Shown one piece after another: positions 10,719 through 21,775 of a DNA stretch of 64,000 bases. The translations under genes and the position numbers were made by a program. Under the pieces are notes generated by a model, which saw only the letters and a program-made list of their open reading frames with translations, was not told the DNA's origin and ran no database searches. Positions within the stretch are counted from its first letter, which is position 1. Each line of letters starts with the position of its first letter. Where the stretch lies: assembly GCF_025465995.1 (NCBI RefSeq), contig NZ_JANLNY010000006.1, positions 434,001 to 498,000 on the forward strand. The letters run 5' to 3'. This stretch comes from Pseudomonas sp. 5P_3.1_Bac2 (GTDB lineage: Bacteria; Pseudomonadota; Gammaproteobacteria; Pseudomonadales; Pseudomonadaceae).

Positions 10719-11198
10719 ATGTTGCTCCGATTGCACGGCGCGTGGCGCTTGATCATGGCTTTAAGCCTGGGGCTGTTGCTGAGTGCTTGCGGCTCTGACC
10801 TGGGTGTCGATCAGCACGGCGCCAAGGTGGCGCAAAGTCGCGTCGACGGGCAGTGGCTGGTGATCAATTACTGGGCGCAGTGGTGTGCGCCATGCCGCAG
10901 CGAAATCCCGCAACTCAATCAGCTCAGCCAGCAGTTGGCTGCGCAAAAGGTGCAGGTGTTGGGGGTCAACTTCGATGGTTTGCAGGGCGAAAAGCTCAAG
11001 CAAGCGGCTGAAGAAATGGCTATCCAGTTCACTGTGCTGGCTCAGGACCCGGCCGAACGTTATCAATTGCCACGCAGTGAAGCCTTGCCGGTGACCTATA
11101 TCATTGATGACCACGGCAAGGTGCGTGAGCGCTTGCTCGGCGAGCAAACTGCAGCAGGCCTGACTGCCCGTCTGCAAGCCTTAAAGGCTGAGGGTTAA
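10719..11198 (+). CDS. TlpA-family thioredoxin-like lipoprotein
   Basis: The 159-residue protein begins with a lipoprotein signal peptide whose lipobox is LSAC (Cys24), so it should be membrane-anchored and face the periplasm. The thioredoxin active site WCAPC is at residues 55-59 (Cys56 and Cys59), and the cis-Pro loop reads LPVTYIID. Such proteins reduce disulfides of exported partners, for example in cytochrome c maturation; the partner here is not evident. A longer frame upstream overlaps yihY and lacks a signal peptide, so the ATG at 10719, preceded by GAGGTGAG, is chosen. The acylphosphatase gene follows 3 bases after its stop. Confidence 0.88.
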   Translation: MLLRLHGAWRLIMALSLGLLLSACGSDLGVDQHGAKVAQSRVDGQWLVINYWAQWCAPCRSEIPQLNQLSQQLAAQKVQVLGVNFDGLQGEKLKQAAEEMAIQFTVLAQDPAERYQLPRSEALPVTYIIDDHGKVRERLLGEQTAAGLTARLQALKAEG

Positions 11199-11201
11199 GG
11201 C

Positions 11202-11477
11202 ATGGCGCGACAATGTGTGCATGGCTATGTCAGTGGCCGGGTGCAGGGTGTGCGCTTTCGCCAAAGCAGCGCCGAACAAGCGCAGCTGTGGGATCTCGAT
11301 GGCTGGGTGCGCAACTTGGATGATGGCCGTGTCGAGCTGTTGTTCGAGGGTGAGGAGGGCGCTGTGACGTTGATGCGCGCGTGGCTTGAGCACGGCCCGC
11401 AGCAGGCGCAAGTGACTGGCCTTGAATTGCATGAGCAGCCCTTGCAGGGAGTTGCCGGCTTTATCGTGCGCCGTTAA
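11202..11477 (+). CDS. yccX: Acylphosphatase
   Basis: Acylphosphatases hydrolyse acyl phosphates such as acetyl phosphate. The 91-residue length is standard. The phosphate loop GRVQGVRFR (residues 12-20, catalytic Arg20) and the catalytic Asn38 in DGWVRNLDDGRVE are both present. The gene sits 3 bases after the TlpA-like gene and is convergent with the transglycosylase gene, with only 3 bases between the two stop codons. Confidence 0.92.
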   Translation: MARQCVHGYVSGRVQGVRFRQSSAEQAQLWDLDGWVRNLDDGRVELLFEGEEGAVTLMRAWLEHGPQQAQVTGLELHEQPLQGVAGFIVRR

Positions 11478-11480
11478 GGC

Positions 11481-12062
11481 CTAGGGTTTGACGAACCAGT
11501 AGTCCTGCCAGTAACCCACCACTCTGGCCGAGTAGGTGTTCTTGCCTAAGCTGCCGTTATAGCGGGCGAGGGCGCGGTTAAGATCGCCGCGCTCCTTCTT
11601 CAGGTAATAACTCAAGATGGTGCAGCCGTAGCGCAGGTTGGTGGCGTTATCGGTGAGGTTGTCTTGGGGGCGGCCTAATTCGGCCTTCCAGAACGGCATC
11701 ACCTGCATCATGCCTTGGGCGCCCACGGAAGATATCGCGAAGCGATCAAAGCCGCTCTCGGCGTGAATCAGCGCGATGACTAAGTCCGGGCGCAACTGCG
11801 CTTGGGTCGCCTCGCGGTGGACTAAGCGCAGTAACTCCAAGCGTTGTTCGGCATCAGGGATATAGCGGCGCAGGCGGGTGGACATATCCAGCAGCCACAC
11901 CTCGGCATCGAAACGATCGCCAAAGCTGTCAGCCTGGGCCACGGTGCTTTGCAGCAGTTGCCGTAACTCAGGCTCCGGCGCCTGGCGGACACTGGCTTGG
12001 CTGGCGCCTGCGCAGAGCAGGCTAAGCAGACCGGCAACCAGCAGCGGCGTCAGGCGGCCCAT
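11481..12062 (-). CDS. Lytic transglycosylase, SLT domain
   Basis: The 193-residue protein has a signal peptide (residues 1-23, ending ASQAS). A C-terminal SLT goose-lysozyme-like domain begins at about residue 88. The catalytic Glu is Glu102 in LIHAESGFDRFAISSVGAQGMMQVMP, which is the classic SLT signature. The downstream RYGCTILSYYLK and RYNGSLG segments complete the domain. It should cleave peptidoglycan in the periplasm to 1,6-anhydromuramyl products. The gene follows a lipoprotein gene on the same strand with a 6-base gap, suggesting an operon. Confidence 0.9.
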   Translation of the reverse strand: MGRLTPLLVAGLLSLLCAGASQASVRQAPEPELRQLLQSTVAQADSFGDRFDAEVWLLDMSTRLRRYIPDAEQRLELLRLVHREATQAQLRPDLVIALIHAESGFDRFAISSVGAQGMMQVMPFWKAELGRPQDNLTDNATNLRYGCTILSYYLKKERGDLNRALARYNGSLGKNTYSARVVGYWQDYWFVKP

Positions 12063-12068
12063 GGCGAC

Positions 12069-13022
12069 CTAGAGCGAGCCTGGGTCGGCGACTAAGCGGC
12101 CGGCGTTGTGAGTCAGGGCCTGCAAGAAGATCTTCTGCAGTTCGGGATCATTGCGGGTCAGCTCGATCAGGCTTTGCTCCAGCTCGCTGGCTTCTTCTTC
12201 CAAGCCGAGCTCAGACAAGCGCTTAACCCGATGCACCCACTGGTTGACGTCATCGCCTTCGAGGTCGTTGTAGATCAGGTCGTGGGCCTCGCGCAGCTTG
12301 CCGCGCAGGGTGCGGCTTACCAGCAGCGTTTCTTGAGCCTGAGCGCTGCCTTGGTCATCGACCACGCTGAGTTGCAGGCTGTTGATACGGCTCACGTCCT
12401 GCTCGGCAAAGGGGCTGTCGAGCAGGTTCAAGCGCAAGATGCCATGTTGATCAGTGTGCAATTCAAAGCTCTGCGCAGCGGCTTTGACGGTCACCGGCCG
12501 CTCGGCCCAAGGCAGGCTGGAGTATTCCATGCGCGCGTCTTGGCGATGTTCTTCCAAGCTGGCCAGGCTCTGCTGCGAGCGACCGTTGGACTCGACGTTC
12601 ATGGCCGGGTTGATGCCAGCCACGCCGTAGTTAATCCAGCCTTTGGTCACGCTGTCCGGCAGGCTGCCGAACAGCGGTACGTTGAGCACGTTGGCGACCA
12701 CGCCGCCGACGATCGCCAGTGCGCCTAGTGGCACTTCATAGAGCTCGCGCCACGCCTGGTACGGCGTGTAACGGTCATAACGCCGGGTCACGTTAAACAC
12801 GGTGACTTCAAAGGTCTTCTGCTCATGCACGCGCACGCGCCGCTGTGGCAGCTCGAGCACAGGCGGTTCGCCTACATCAATCTGCAGGCTGTGGCTAAGC
12901 AGATTACGTTCGACACGCTCTTCGTGCTCACTGCGCTGCGGTAATTGGTTAGCGCAGGCGCTAAGCAGCAGAGGGCCGCACAGCAAGATGACAGTGCGGC
13001 AGAGGGTGTTTCGCTTGAACAT
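12069..13022 (-). CDS. Hypothetical lipoprotein upstream of the SLT transglycosylase
   Basis: This 317-residue protein starts MFKRNTLCRTVILLCGPLLLSAC, with lipobox LSAC, so it should be a lipoprotein. The following LPQRSEHEERVERNLLSHSLQIDVGEPPVLELPQRRVRV has no motif that I recognise. One hydrophobic stretch (PLGALAIVGGVVANVLNVPLF, about residues 97-117) may contact the membrane. The C-terminal third is helical and acidic. It is cotranscribed with the lytic transglycosylase and lies 26 bases after proS on the same strand. Function unknown; an envelope role is inferred only from the partner gene. Confidence 0.75.
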   Translation of the reverse strand: MFKRNTLCRTVILLCGPLLLSACANQLPQRSEHEERVERNLLSHSLQIDVGEPPVLELPQRRVRVHEQKTFEVTVFNVTRRYDRYTPYQAWRELYEVPLGALAIVGGVVANVLNVPLFGSLPDSVTKGWINYGVAGINPAMNVESNGRSQQSLASLEEHRQDARMEYSSLPWAERPVTVKAAAQSFELHTDQHGILRLNLLDSPFAEQDVSRINSLQLSVVDDQGSAQAQETLLVSRTLRGKLREAHDLIYNDLEGDDVNQWVHRVKRLSELGLEEEASELEQSLIELTRNDPELQKIFLQALTHNAGRLVADPGSL

Positions 13023-13048
13023 GGCGGCTCTGGTTAAAGTGGCTGAGA

Positions 13049-14764
13049 TCAGTGACTGATATGGGCCTGGAGATAGCTGAGAATATCGGCCACCGGCACG
13101 GCTTGCGCTTCGGTTTGCAGACGGCTCTTGTACTCCAGGTTGCCTTCGGCCAGGCCGCGGTCGCTAACGACGATGCGGTGTGGAATGCCGATAAGCTCCA
13201 TGTCAGCAAATTTGATGCCCGGACTGGTCTTTTTGTCACGGTCATCCAGCAGCACTTCGTAACCGGCTGCAGTCAGCTCAGCGTAAAGTTTGTCTGTGGC
13301 TTCACGCACCGCATCAGTTTCATAGCGCAGCGGTACCAGAGCGATATGGAAGGGCGTCAGGGCGTTGTTCCAGATAATCCCGCGCTCATCGAAGTTTTGC
13401 TCGATGGCTGCCGCCACCACCCGCGAAACGCCGATGCCGTAGCAGCCCATGGTCAGGGTCACAGGCTTGCCGTTCTCACCCAGTACTTGGCAGTTCAGCG
13501 CTTCGCTGTACTTGGTGCCGAGCTGGAAGATATGCCCCACTTCGATGCCGCGTTTGATTTCCAGGGTGCCCTGGCCATCTGGGCTTGGATCGCCAGCGAC
13601 GACGTTGCGCAGGTCAGCCACTGCCGGCAGCGGCAGATCACGCTCCCAGTTCACGCCCAAGTAGTGTTTGTCATCGATGTTAGCGCCGGCCGCGAAGTCG
13701 CTGATCAAGGCTACCGAGCGGTCGATGACGCATGGGATGGGCAGGTTGAGCGGACCCAGCGAGCCGGGGCCGGCACCGATAGCGGCGCGGATTTCCGCTT
13801 CACTGGCAAATACCAGCGGGCTGGCAACCAATTCATGGTTGGCCGCTTTGATCTCGTTAAGCTCGTGGTCGCCGCGCACGATCAGGGCGATCAGTTTGCC
13901 TTCTTCAGCTGCGTGGACGATCAGCGTCTTGATGGTTTTCTCGATCGCCACACCAAAGCCTTGCACCAGAGCATCAATGGTTTTGGTGTTGGGCGTGTCG
14001 ACTAAGCGCAGTGCTTCGGTGGCGGCGCCACGGCTGGTTTCACGTGGTACGGCTTCGGCTTTTTCGATGTTAGCGGCGTAGTCGGAAACATTGCTGAAGG
14101 CGATATCGTCTTCACCGGAATCGGCCAGCACGTGGAACTCATGGGAACCGGTGCCGCCGATGGAGCCGGTGTCGGCCTGCACTGGGCGGAAGTTCAGGCC
14201 CAGGCGGGTAAACACGTTGCAGTACGCCTGGTGCATGCGGTCGTAGGTTTGCTGCAGCGAATCTTGGTCCACATGGAAGGAGTAGGCGTCCTTCATGAGG
14301 AACTCGCGGCCGCGCATCAAGCCAAAGCGTGGGCGGATTTCGTCGCGGAATTTGGTTTGGATCTGGAACATATTGATCGGCAGCTGCTTGTAGCTGTTCA
14401 GCTCATTGCGGGCCAGATCAGTGATCACTTCTTCGTGGGTGGGGCCGGCGCAGAAATCACGACCATGGCGGTCTTTCATGCGCAACAGCTCAGGGCCGTA
14501 TTGCTCCCAACGCCCCGACTCTTGCCACAGCTCAGCAGGCTGGACGCTGGGCATCAGCACTTCCAGAGCACCGGCAGCGACCATTTCCTCACGAACCACT
14601 TTCTCCACCTTGCGCAGCACGCGCAGGCCCATCGGCAGCCAGGTGTAGAGGCCAGAAGCCAGTTTGCGGATCATGCCGGCACGCAGCATCAACTGGTGGC
14701 TGATAACCACGGCATCGGATGGGGTTTCTTTGAGAGTCGAGAGCAGGAACTGGCTGGTACGCAT
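13049..14764 (-). CDS. proS: Prolyl-tRNA synthetase
   Basis: ProRS charges tRNA-Pro with proline. The 571-residue product matches the bacterial type with an inserted editing domain. It starts [20 protein letters not shown], as in Pseudomonas ProRS. Class II motif 1 lies around residues 65-90 ([15 protein letters not shown]), and motif 2 contains [28 protein letters not shown]. The editing (YbaK-like) insertion spans about residues 225-405, followed by motif 3 ([11 protein letters not shown]) and the anticodon-binding domain ([23 protein letters not shown]). The frame is open 90 bases further upstream, but the ATG at 14764 matches the family. Confidence 0.97.
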   Translation of the reverse strand: MRTSQFLLSTLKETPSDAVVISHQLMLRAGMIRKLASGLYTWLPMGLRVLRKVEKVVREEMVAAGALEVLMPSVQPAELWQESGRWEQYGPELLRMKDRHGRDFCAGPTHEEVITDLARNELNSYKQLPINMFQIQTKFRDEIRPRFGLMRGREFLMKDAYSFHVDQDSLQQTYDRMHQAYCNVFTRLGLNFRPVQADTGSIGGTGSHEFHVLADSGEDDIAFSNVSDYAANIEKAEAVPRETSRGAATEALRLVDTPNTKTIDALVQGFGVAIEKTIKTLIVHAAEEGKLIALIVRGDHELNEIKAANHELVASPLVFASEAEIRAAIGAGPGSLGPLNLPIPCVIDRSVALISDFAAGANIDDKHYLGVNWERDLPLPAVADLRNVVAGDPSPDGQGTLEIKRGIEVGHIFQLGTKYSEALNCQVLGENGKPVTLTMGCYGIGVSRVVAAAIEQNFDERGIIWNNALTPFHIALVPLRYETDAVREATDKLYAELTAAGYEVLLDDRDKKTSPGIKFADMELIGIPHRIVVSDRGLAEGNLEYKSRLQTEAQAVPVADILSYLQAHISH

Positions 14765-14872
14765 ATTTGGCTGTTCTGTCGGTTGCAAGAGTTTTTCGGT
14801 GATCGGCATTGTACGGTGCCTGTACAGATGCGTACAGGACGCAGGCGCATGCATATTAATTAGGAGGCCGTG

Positions 14873-15292
14873 GTGACTGAATTAACTGCGCAGCAGGTGC
14901 AAGCGCTAATCCGTGAAGGCTTGCCGATGGCTGAAGATTTAGACCTACGTATTGATCAGCTAGAGCCTGAGGCCGTGCTCGCGCGGGTGCCGTTTCACGC
15001 CAAGTTGGTGCGTCCAGGTGGCACGCTATCGGGGCCGACCATTATGGCGCTGGCGGATGCTGCCATGTACGCCGTGGTATTGGGGCGTTTGGGGCGCGTG
15101 GAGATGGCGGTGACCGCGAACCTCAATATCAACTTTCTGGTCAAGCCTTTGCCGGTGGACTTGCTTGCCCACGCCAGGATCTTGCGTCTAAGTCGGCGCC
15201 AGGCGGTGTGCGAAGTTGAGCTGTATAGCCAAGGTAATGCCGAGGAGTTGGTGGCCCATGTAACAGGCACTTATGCGTTGCCTTTGGCCTGA
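14873..15292 (+). CDS. PaaI-type hotdog thioesterase
   Basis: The 139-residue protein has the hotdog fold of the PaaI/YigI thioesterase group. The active-site helix reads [19 protein letters not shown], with the conserved Asp in the helix, preceded by PGGTLSG. The substrate is probably an acyl-CoA but is not predictable. Two GTG codons in a row could start translation (14870 and 14873). AGGAGG at 14862-14867 gives five bases of spacing to 14873 and only two to 14870, so 14873 is preferred. The gene is divergent from proS and ends at a bidirectional terminator. Confidence 0.83.
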   Translation: MTELTAQQVQALIREGLPMAEDLDLRIDQLEPEAVLARVPFHAKLVRPGGTLSGPTIMALADAAMYAVVLGRLGRVEMAVTANLNINFLVKPLPVDLLAHARILRLSRRQAVCEVELYSQGNAEELVAHVTGTYALPLA

Positions 15293-15302
15293 TCAATCGG
15301 CA

Positions 15303-15332
15303 TAAAAAAGGCCCGGTTGCCCGGGCCTTTTT
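15303..15332. terminator. Bidirectional intrinsic terminator between thioesterase and oprD-type porin genes
   Basis: Stem GGCCCGG (15310-15316) with CCGGGCC (15321-15327), flanked by an A run and a T run, lies between two convergent genes. Confidence 0.88.
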
Positions 15333-15357
15333 CAGATCGAGTTGCTTGCGCCTGTAA

Positions 15358-16623
15358 TTACAGGATGCTCAGCGGGTACTCGACGATCAGGCGTAGTTCG
15401 TCAGCCGAAGGCGAACCGTAGTAAACGCCATCGCTGGAACGGTAAGTGGCTTGACGTACTTTCAGGCTCAGGTCTTTAGCAGCGCCTTCCTGGAATACGT
15501 AACCCACTTGGATGTCACGTTCCCACTCTTTGCCGTTGCTGGTGGTGGCGGTTTCAGCGCCGGAACCGTGAACGTAGCGAGTCATGAAGCTCAGGCCAGG
15601 TACGCCGAACTCAGCGAAGTCCAGGTCGTAACGCAGTTGCCAGGATTTCTCGTCTTCGGAGTTGAAGTCGGAACGCTGGATGGAGTTAGCCACCCATACA
15701 GTGCCGCCGCCGTCTGCGCCGTAGTCGTAGCCGATGCCGTCAAAGCCACCGATGGATTTCTGGTAGGCAGCAGTGATGGTGTGGGCGCCGAAGTTGTAAG
15801 CAGCCGACAGACTCCAGATGGTGTTGTCTTCGCTCTTACCGGTGCCGGTGTATTCTTTGTCGTAGTCTGTTTTGTAGATGTTGAAATCAAACAGCAACGA
15901 CTGGCCTTCGGTGATGCCCAGGTTGTAGTTGAAGTTGGCATACCACTTGTCGAACTTGTCTTCCAGGTCCGAGTAGTACAGAGCCGCCGACAGGTCGTCG
16001 GTGAAGCTGTAGCTAGCACCTAAGATGTTGGCGCTTTTCAGGCTCAGGCTGTCATGGAAAGTTTGGTGCTGAGCGTTCAGCGCGGTGAAGTGACCGGCGT
16101 GAACAGTCAGACCCGCGATTTCGTTCATGGTCAGCAAGGCGCCTTCAGCGGTTTCCGGCAGCAGACGGCTGTCGTCGGTGCTGAACACTGGCAGGGCAGT
16201 GAACTGGGTGCCGTACTTCAGGACGGTGTCGGAGATGCGCACTTTAACGGCGCCGCCAGCTTCGGAGTAATCGTCTTGCGAGCGACCATCGCTGCCAGTT
16301 GGGAACAGGCCGGTGCCGGAGGTGCCTTTACCGCCGTCCAGTTTGAGGCCCAGCAGGCCAATAGCATCAACGCCGAAGCCTACGGTGCCTTGGGTGAAAC
16401 CGGACTCAAAAGTACCGATAAAACCTTGGCCCCATTCTTTAGGGTCGTCATTTCTGTCTGGGTCGTTGCGGAAATCGCGGCTGAAGTACAGGTTGCGGCT
16501 CAGAACATTCAGGCTGCTATCTTCGACAAAGCCTTTGGATTCGGACTGGCTGGACGCCATAGCCATTTGAGTGCTGCCCGCAGCTACTGCTAGGGCGATT
16601 ACGCTCCACTTCATCACTTGCAT
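15358..16623 (-). CDS. oprD: OprD-family outer-membrane porin
   Basis: The 421-residue protein has a signal peptide (MQVMKWSVIALAVAAGSTQMAMA) and the OprD family opening ESKGFVEDSSLNVLSRNLYFSRDFR. Family segments include WGQGFIGTFESGFTQGTVGFGVDAIGLLGLKLDGG, and the C-terminus ends EYPLSIL, the usual last strand. It should form an 18-stranded monomeric channel for small substrates such as basic amino acids. The position next to slyX and proS is that of P. aeruginosa oprD (PA0958), but the residues that define the substrate were not checked, so orthology is likely rather than certain. AGGAG precedes the ATG at 16623. The long AT-rich leader suggests strong regulation. Confidence 0.88.
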   Translation of the reverse strand: MQVMKWSVIALAVAAGSTQMAMASSQSESKGFVEDSSLNVLSRNLYFSRDFRNDPDRNDDPKEWGQGFIGTFESGFTQGTVGFGVDAIGLLGLKLDGGKGTSGTGLFPTGSDGRSQDDYSEAGGAVKVRISDTVLKYGTQFTALPVFSTDDSRLLPETAEGALLTMNEIAGLTVHAGHFTALNAQHQTFHDSLSLKSANILGASYSFTDDLSAALYYSDLEDKFDKWYANFNYNLGITEGQSLLFDFNIYKTDYDKEYTGTGKSEDNTIWSLSAAYNFGAHTITAAYQKSIGGFDGIGYDYGADGGGTVWVANSIQRSDFNSEDEKSWQLRYDLDFAEFGVPGLSFMTRYVHGSGAETATTSNGKEWERDIQVGYVFQEGAAKDLSLKVRQATYRSSDGVYYGSPSADELRLIVEYPLSIL

Positions 16624-17331
16624 CGTGATTGCTCCTTGGGTTTAGAGAAGTTGTGTCGTCCTTTGTTTGTTATATGGACGACTCTTTCTTTTTGTGTCGG
16701 CGGTGACTTATAGCATATTGAATTTCTTGGCGATAGTTATGCACTGAGCAATGTTTGTGGCGTAACTAGCACTTCGAATATTCCGCTGCTGCGCAATCAA
16801 AAATCTGTATCTGCATAAGTCTCCGCCGAATTAACTCGGATGCAAATTAGCTATTACAGGGTAGTAATCGCTTTGCTACTCAGTCAGGCCTTTCTAGCAA
16901 TACTCATGCACAAAAATTTCTTTTTGATGAATTTCTCGAGCAATGGCTAAATTTAATGGTTTATATCGTGATTTGTTGTTGTTATGCAGTGATATTACTC
17001 GTTTTTAGTCTATTTTTTAGTGATAATGTTGAGCAAATATTGATCTGCTGCGCTTTATCCCGTGGCACAGCTGATGGGGCGGTATACAAGGTCGGTCTGG
17101 GGGATTACTGAAGGAAACAATCTGGTGCAGTGGTGTGGTTCAAAGTGGCGACAATGCTGTGTATTGGTGCACCATGGCGTAGTTACTGCGCGCTGGCGTG
17201 CGGCTGATTGTGAGCGCTGCTGCAGAGCCTCGGCAATCTGACTAGTCTTAGTTGTCATGCCGGCGTGGCAAACAGTCGCAGGCTTAAAATTTAGTTAAAA
17301 AGTGTGAAGTTAAGCAGGTTAGGGGTATTAG
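16624..17331. other. Long AT-rich intergenic region upstream of oprD-type porin gene, with a leader inverted repeat
   Basis: 708 bases without a convincing gene between the divergent porin and HIT-protein genes. A 67-codon frame at 17055-17258 on the minus strand has no ribosome-binding site and reads like noise. GTCGTCC (16655-16661) and GGACGAC (16676-16682) form a 7-bp inverted repeat with a 14-base spacer, about 32 bases before the porin start. It could be a leader hairpin or an operator. The stretch 16680-17040 is strongly AT-rich, as in regions bound by MvaT/H-NS-like proteins. Confidence 0.5.
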
Positions 17332-17757
17332 ATGTTTGAACTTGATTCGCGGTTGCGGCAGGACACTATTTGGCTGGGCGACTTTGCTTTATCCAACTTG
17401 TTACTTATGAATGATTCTCAATACCCTTGGTTTATTCTTGTGCCGCGGCGGGCGCAGGTCAGTGAGTTATTTCAATTAAGTGCCGAAGACCAGCAACAGT
17501 TATGGAGCGAAACCACTCAGTTGGCCCAATTGCTTAAAGACTGTTTTGCTGCCGATAAAATGAACGTTGCCACTTTGGGTAACGTCGTCAGTCAGCTGCA
17601 CATGCATGTGGTGGTGAGGCGGCGCGAAGATGTATCTTGGCCTGCGCCGGTGTGGGGGCGTCACCCGGCTAAGCCCTATACTGCTGAGCAGGTGCAGGCC
17701 TTGAAGGCACGTCTGCAACCGGTACTGGCCAAAGATTTTAGTTTTGCAGAGAGTTAA
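17332..17757 (+). CDS. HIT-domain protein
   Basis: The 141-residue protein has the histidine triad motif QLHMHVVV (His90 and His92), preceded by [10 protein letters not shown]. The N-terminal part ([31 protein letters not shown]) matches the Pseudomonas HIT proteins that precede SlyX. HIT proteins bind nucleotides and usually hydrolyse nucleoside phosphoramidates or dinucleotides; the motif here is shortened at its last position, so the enzymatic activity is uncertain. The stop codon overlaps the slyX start by one base (TAATG). Confidence 0.85.
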   Translation: MFELDSRLRQDTIWLGDFALSNLLLMNDSQYPWFILVPRRAQVSELFQLSAEDQQQLWSETTQLAQLLKDCFAADKMNVATLGNVVSQLHMHVVVRRREDVSWPAPVWGRHPAKPYTAEQVQALKARLQPVLAKDFSFAES

Positions 17758-17966
17758 TGGTGGAAAACGACGAGCGTATCAATGACCTGCAAAGCCGTCT
17801 GGCTTTCCAGGATGACACCATCCAGGCGTTGAATGATGTGGTGGTTGAACAGCAGCGCTTACTTGAGCGTCTGCAAATGCAGGTGGCTGCTCTGGCTCGG
17901 CGTCAGGCTGAAGTGAGTGCGCAATTTGGTATTGAGGAAGACGAGGCGCCGCCTCCGCACTATTAG
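17757..17966 (+). CDS. slyX: SlyX family protein
   Basis: This 69-residue protein is a coiled-coil SlyX: a heptad-rich helix at residues 5-55 ([24 protein letters not shown]) followed by the conserved PPPHY end. The function is unknown; slyX was named for its place beside slyD in enterobacteria. Its ATG shares one base with the stop codon of the HIT gene, so the two are translated in a coupled way. An intrinsic terminator follows. Confidence 0.93.
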   Translation: MVENDERINDLQSRLAFQDDTIQALNDVVVEQQRLLERLQMQVAALARRQAEVSAQFGIEEDEAPPPHY

Positions 17967-17977
17967 AAACTCGCCAT

Positions 17978-18006
17978 AAAAAAGGCCCGCTTTAAGCGGG
18001 CCTTTT
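17978..18006. terminator. Bidirectional intrinsic terminator after slyX
   Basis: Stem GGCCCGC (17984-17990) with GCGGGCC (17996-18002), an A run on the left and a T run on the right, lies between slyX and the convergent cold-shock-domain gene. Confidence 0.9.
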
Positions 18007-18026
18007 ACTTGCTGCGCTGTCTGGGG

Positions 18027-18635
18027 CTAGCGGCGGCTAGGCAGGGCGGCGATTACGTCTTCAGCTTGCAGGCCTTTGTCGCGCTGCATCACGGCGAACT
18101 CTACGCGCTGGCCTTCGACCAACACGCGATGGCCTTCGCCACGAATAGCGCGGAAGTGGACGAAGATATCGTCGCCAGAGTCGCGGGAAATAAAACCAAA
18201 GCCCTTCGAGGTGTTGAACCATTTAACCGTGCCAGTCTCGCGATCGCCGAGATCTTCACTGCGTACTTGGCTGCGCGCGCGTGGCTGCAGGCGCAGATTG
18301 GTGAGTAGGTGAATCAGTACCGCCAGTGCAGTCAGGCCGAGGCTGAACAGGTTGGCGGGCAGGTCGGCAATAACATCCAGCGGTGCCAGCAGGATCAAGG
18401 CTTGCAGCAGGGTGGCCAGAATTAACAAGGCATAGACTAAGTTTTGCCCTTGATTGCGCAGACCTTGTTGCCAGATTGGCAGTTGTGGGGCGAACAGCAG
18501 ATTAAGCAGGCCAAGCAGGGCCAAGCACAGTGCGTTAGGTTGTTGCAGGAAAGGACTAGAGGTATCACTAAAGCTTGGAACGAAGGCAAGCACTAGGGCG
18601 ATAGCGCCTATTGCCAGGTGGAGGATTTTCAACAT
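18027..18635 (-). CDS. Membrane-anchored cold-shock-domain protein
   Basis: The 202-residue protein is a fusion. Residues 1-115 contain about four hydrophobic segments (5-22, 36-52, 66-88 and 94-113). Residues 132-200 form a cold-shock domain with both RNA-binding motifs: [16 protein letters not shown] (RNP1 KGFGFI) and DIFVHFRAI (RNP2). The linker is Arg-rich. Cold-shock domains bind single-stranded RNA or DNA; here the binding domain would be tethered to the inner membrane on the cytoplasmic side. Similar proteins are found at this locus in other Pseudomonas, but their role is not known to me. Confidence 0.85.
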   Translation of the reverse strand: MLKILHLAIGAIALVLAFVPSFSDTSSPFLQQPNALCLALLGLLNLLFAPQLPIWQQGLRNQGQNLVYALLILATLLQALILLAPLDVIADLPANLFSLGLTALAVLIHLLTNLRLQPRARSQVRSEDLGDRETGTVKWFNTSKGFGFISRDSGDDIFVHFRAIRGEGHRVLVEGQRVEFAVMQRDKGLQAEDVIAALPSRR

Positions 18636-18977
18636 GGTGGGTGAACTCGCTTAAATTAACTAAGTATCAGGACGTGCTGCTAAGGCAAAGTTGTCGCATT
18701 GAAAAGAAAGTGAGCACGAGAACTTTGCGCAATTGCTGGAAATCAGTGTCCGGCAATTCGGGGCGTATTTAACAGTAAAGAGTGGGGCTTCTCAATCAGC
18801 TGCTTGGCGGCCTGCCAAGTGGATCGCGCTGATTGGATCAAGCGGTGAGCGCTGGGTCGGTGGGTAGTAGGGCGTTAGTCTGGTGTGCCGGATTGGCTGG
18901 GGGAGTGTCTAGCTCGGCTGCTTGCATGTATGGCGGCTGGGATTAGAGGTCCGCCAGGCGAACCTCTAAGCGACTCG
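18636..18977. other. Intergenic region between cold-shock-domain gene and dps-like gene
   Basis: 342 bases with no supported gene. Next to the 3' end of the dps-like gene, TTAGAGGT (18943-18950) and ACCTCTAA (18962-18969) form an 8-bp hairpin that may act as its terminator on the minus strand, although no clear T run follows. The rest should hold the promoter of the cold-shock-domain gene. Confidence 0.5.
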
Positions 18978-19448
18978 TTAGGCGGCCAGCAGGCTGCGCA
19001 ACATCCAGGCATTTTTTTCGTGGGTGTGCATGCGCTGGGTCAGGAGGTCGGCAGTGGGTTCGTCACTGACTTTGTCCAGCAGAGGGAAAATGCCGCGAGC
19101 AGTGCGGGTGACGGCTTCTTGACCTTGCACCAGTTTACGGATCATCTCTTCGGCGTTCGGTACACCTTCCTCTTCTTTAATAGAGGACAGGCGCGCATAC
19201 GCGGCGTAGGTGCCAGGTGCCGGGAAGCCCAGGGCGCGGATACGTTCGGCGATCAGATCAACAGCCAGCGCCAGTTCGTTGTACTGACCTTCAAACATCA
19301 GGTGCAGGGTGTTGAACATTGGACCGGTGACGTTCCAATGGAAGTTATGGGTTTTCAGGTACAGGGTATAAGTGTCGGCAAGTAAGCGTGACAGGCCTTC
19401 AGCGATGGCTGCGCGGTCCTGTTCGGCAATACCGATATTAATTTCCAT
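18978..19448 (-). CDS. dps: Dps-family ferritin-like DNA-protection protein
   Basis: Dps proteins form 12-subunit shells that oxidise and store iron with hydrogen peroxide and shield DNA in stress. The 156-residue protein has the family core: [41 protein letters not shown], with the ferroxidase ligands His and Asp/Glu of HNFHWN and DLIAERI. The length is normal, and the N-terminal tail is short and not strongly basic, so DNA binding may be weak. In P. aeruginosa a Dps-like protein (PA0962) lies at the same place before aspS. Confidence 0.88.
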   Translation of the reverse strand: MEINIGIAEQDRAAIAEGLSRLLADTYTLYLKTHNFHWNVTGPMFNTLHLMFEGQYNELALAVDLIAERIRALGFPAPGTYAAYARLSSIKEEEGVPNAEEMIRKLVQGQEAVTRTARGIFPLLDKVSDEPTADLLTQRMHTHEKNAWMLRSLLAA

Positions 19449-19898
19449 ACCATTTCTCCTCTCAAGTGACTGGGCTTGGCTGCCCGCTACAGTGCGCAGA
19501 GCCTAACATGGCTTAGTGCTTAGGTTGTGTGGCTTATGACTATTTAAGCCATTGGCACTAACGCAGCGCTGTAGTTTTTGTGGGCTGAACTATTTAAGTC
19601 GATTTTAACGGTGCCCCGGTTTATTGATCTGTCTGTGCTGCGGTTAATGCAGGCGTTGTGGCTTTCAGGGCTGCGCGCAAGGGGCGGCTGTACGTGGCGT
19701 GTTAACCATATATAATCCCCAGCTTTGTCGCGTTTTATAGGGGTTGCCAGTCGCGTGCAGCGCGCCGCTGGTCGTTAGTGTCCCTGCAAGATTGCGCAAT
19801 TACGGAAAATGGCGCGTGCGCCTGCCGGCTCGCCGGCCAATCAGCGTCGCAGTCACTGCGGCCCACGAATTCAAGACCCAAGAGAAGCGATTACCACC
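19449..19898. other. Divergent promoter region dps / aspS
   Basis: 450 bases with no supported gene. A perfect -10 hexamer TATAAT is present at 19711-19716 on the plus strand, with only a weak -35 upstream; it would give an aspS leader of about 175 bases. The part next to dps (19500-19640) is AT-rich and should carry the stress-controlled dps promoter, but I see no OxyR-type site. Confidence 0.45.
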
Positions 19899-21674
<1,776 letters not shown>

Positions 21675-21681
21675 AGCATGA

Positions 21682-21709
21682 CAAGAAGCCTGGTTTACCA
21701 GGCTTCTTG
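21682..21709 (+). terminator. Perfect 12-bp hairpin between aspS and yebC
   Basis: CAAGAAGCCTGG (21682-21693) and CCAGGCTTCTTG (21698-21709) pair perfectly around a TTTA loop. No T run follows, so this may be an mRNA-stabilising or processing hairpin rather than a strong terminator. Confidence 0.6.
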
Positions 21710-21775
21710 CATATGGCGGTGGCGAAAACGCGGCACAGGCTGCTGACAATAACCATGAGACAACCGGAGTGAGTT

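Noticed and set aside
17055..17258. A 67-codon minus-strand frame in the porin upstream region
   Set aside because: No ribosome-binding site, no recognisable motif and unusual residue composition; it reads as noise in a regulatory region.
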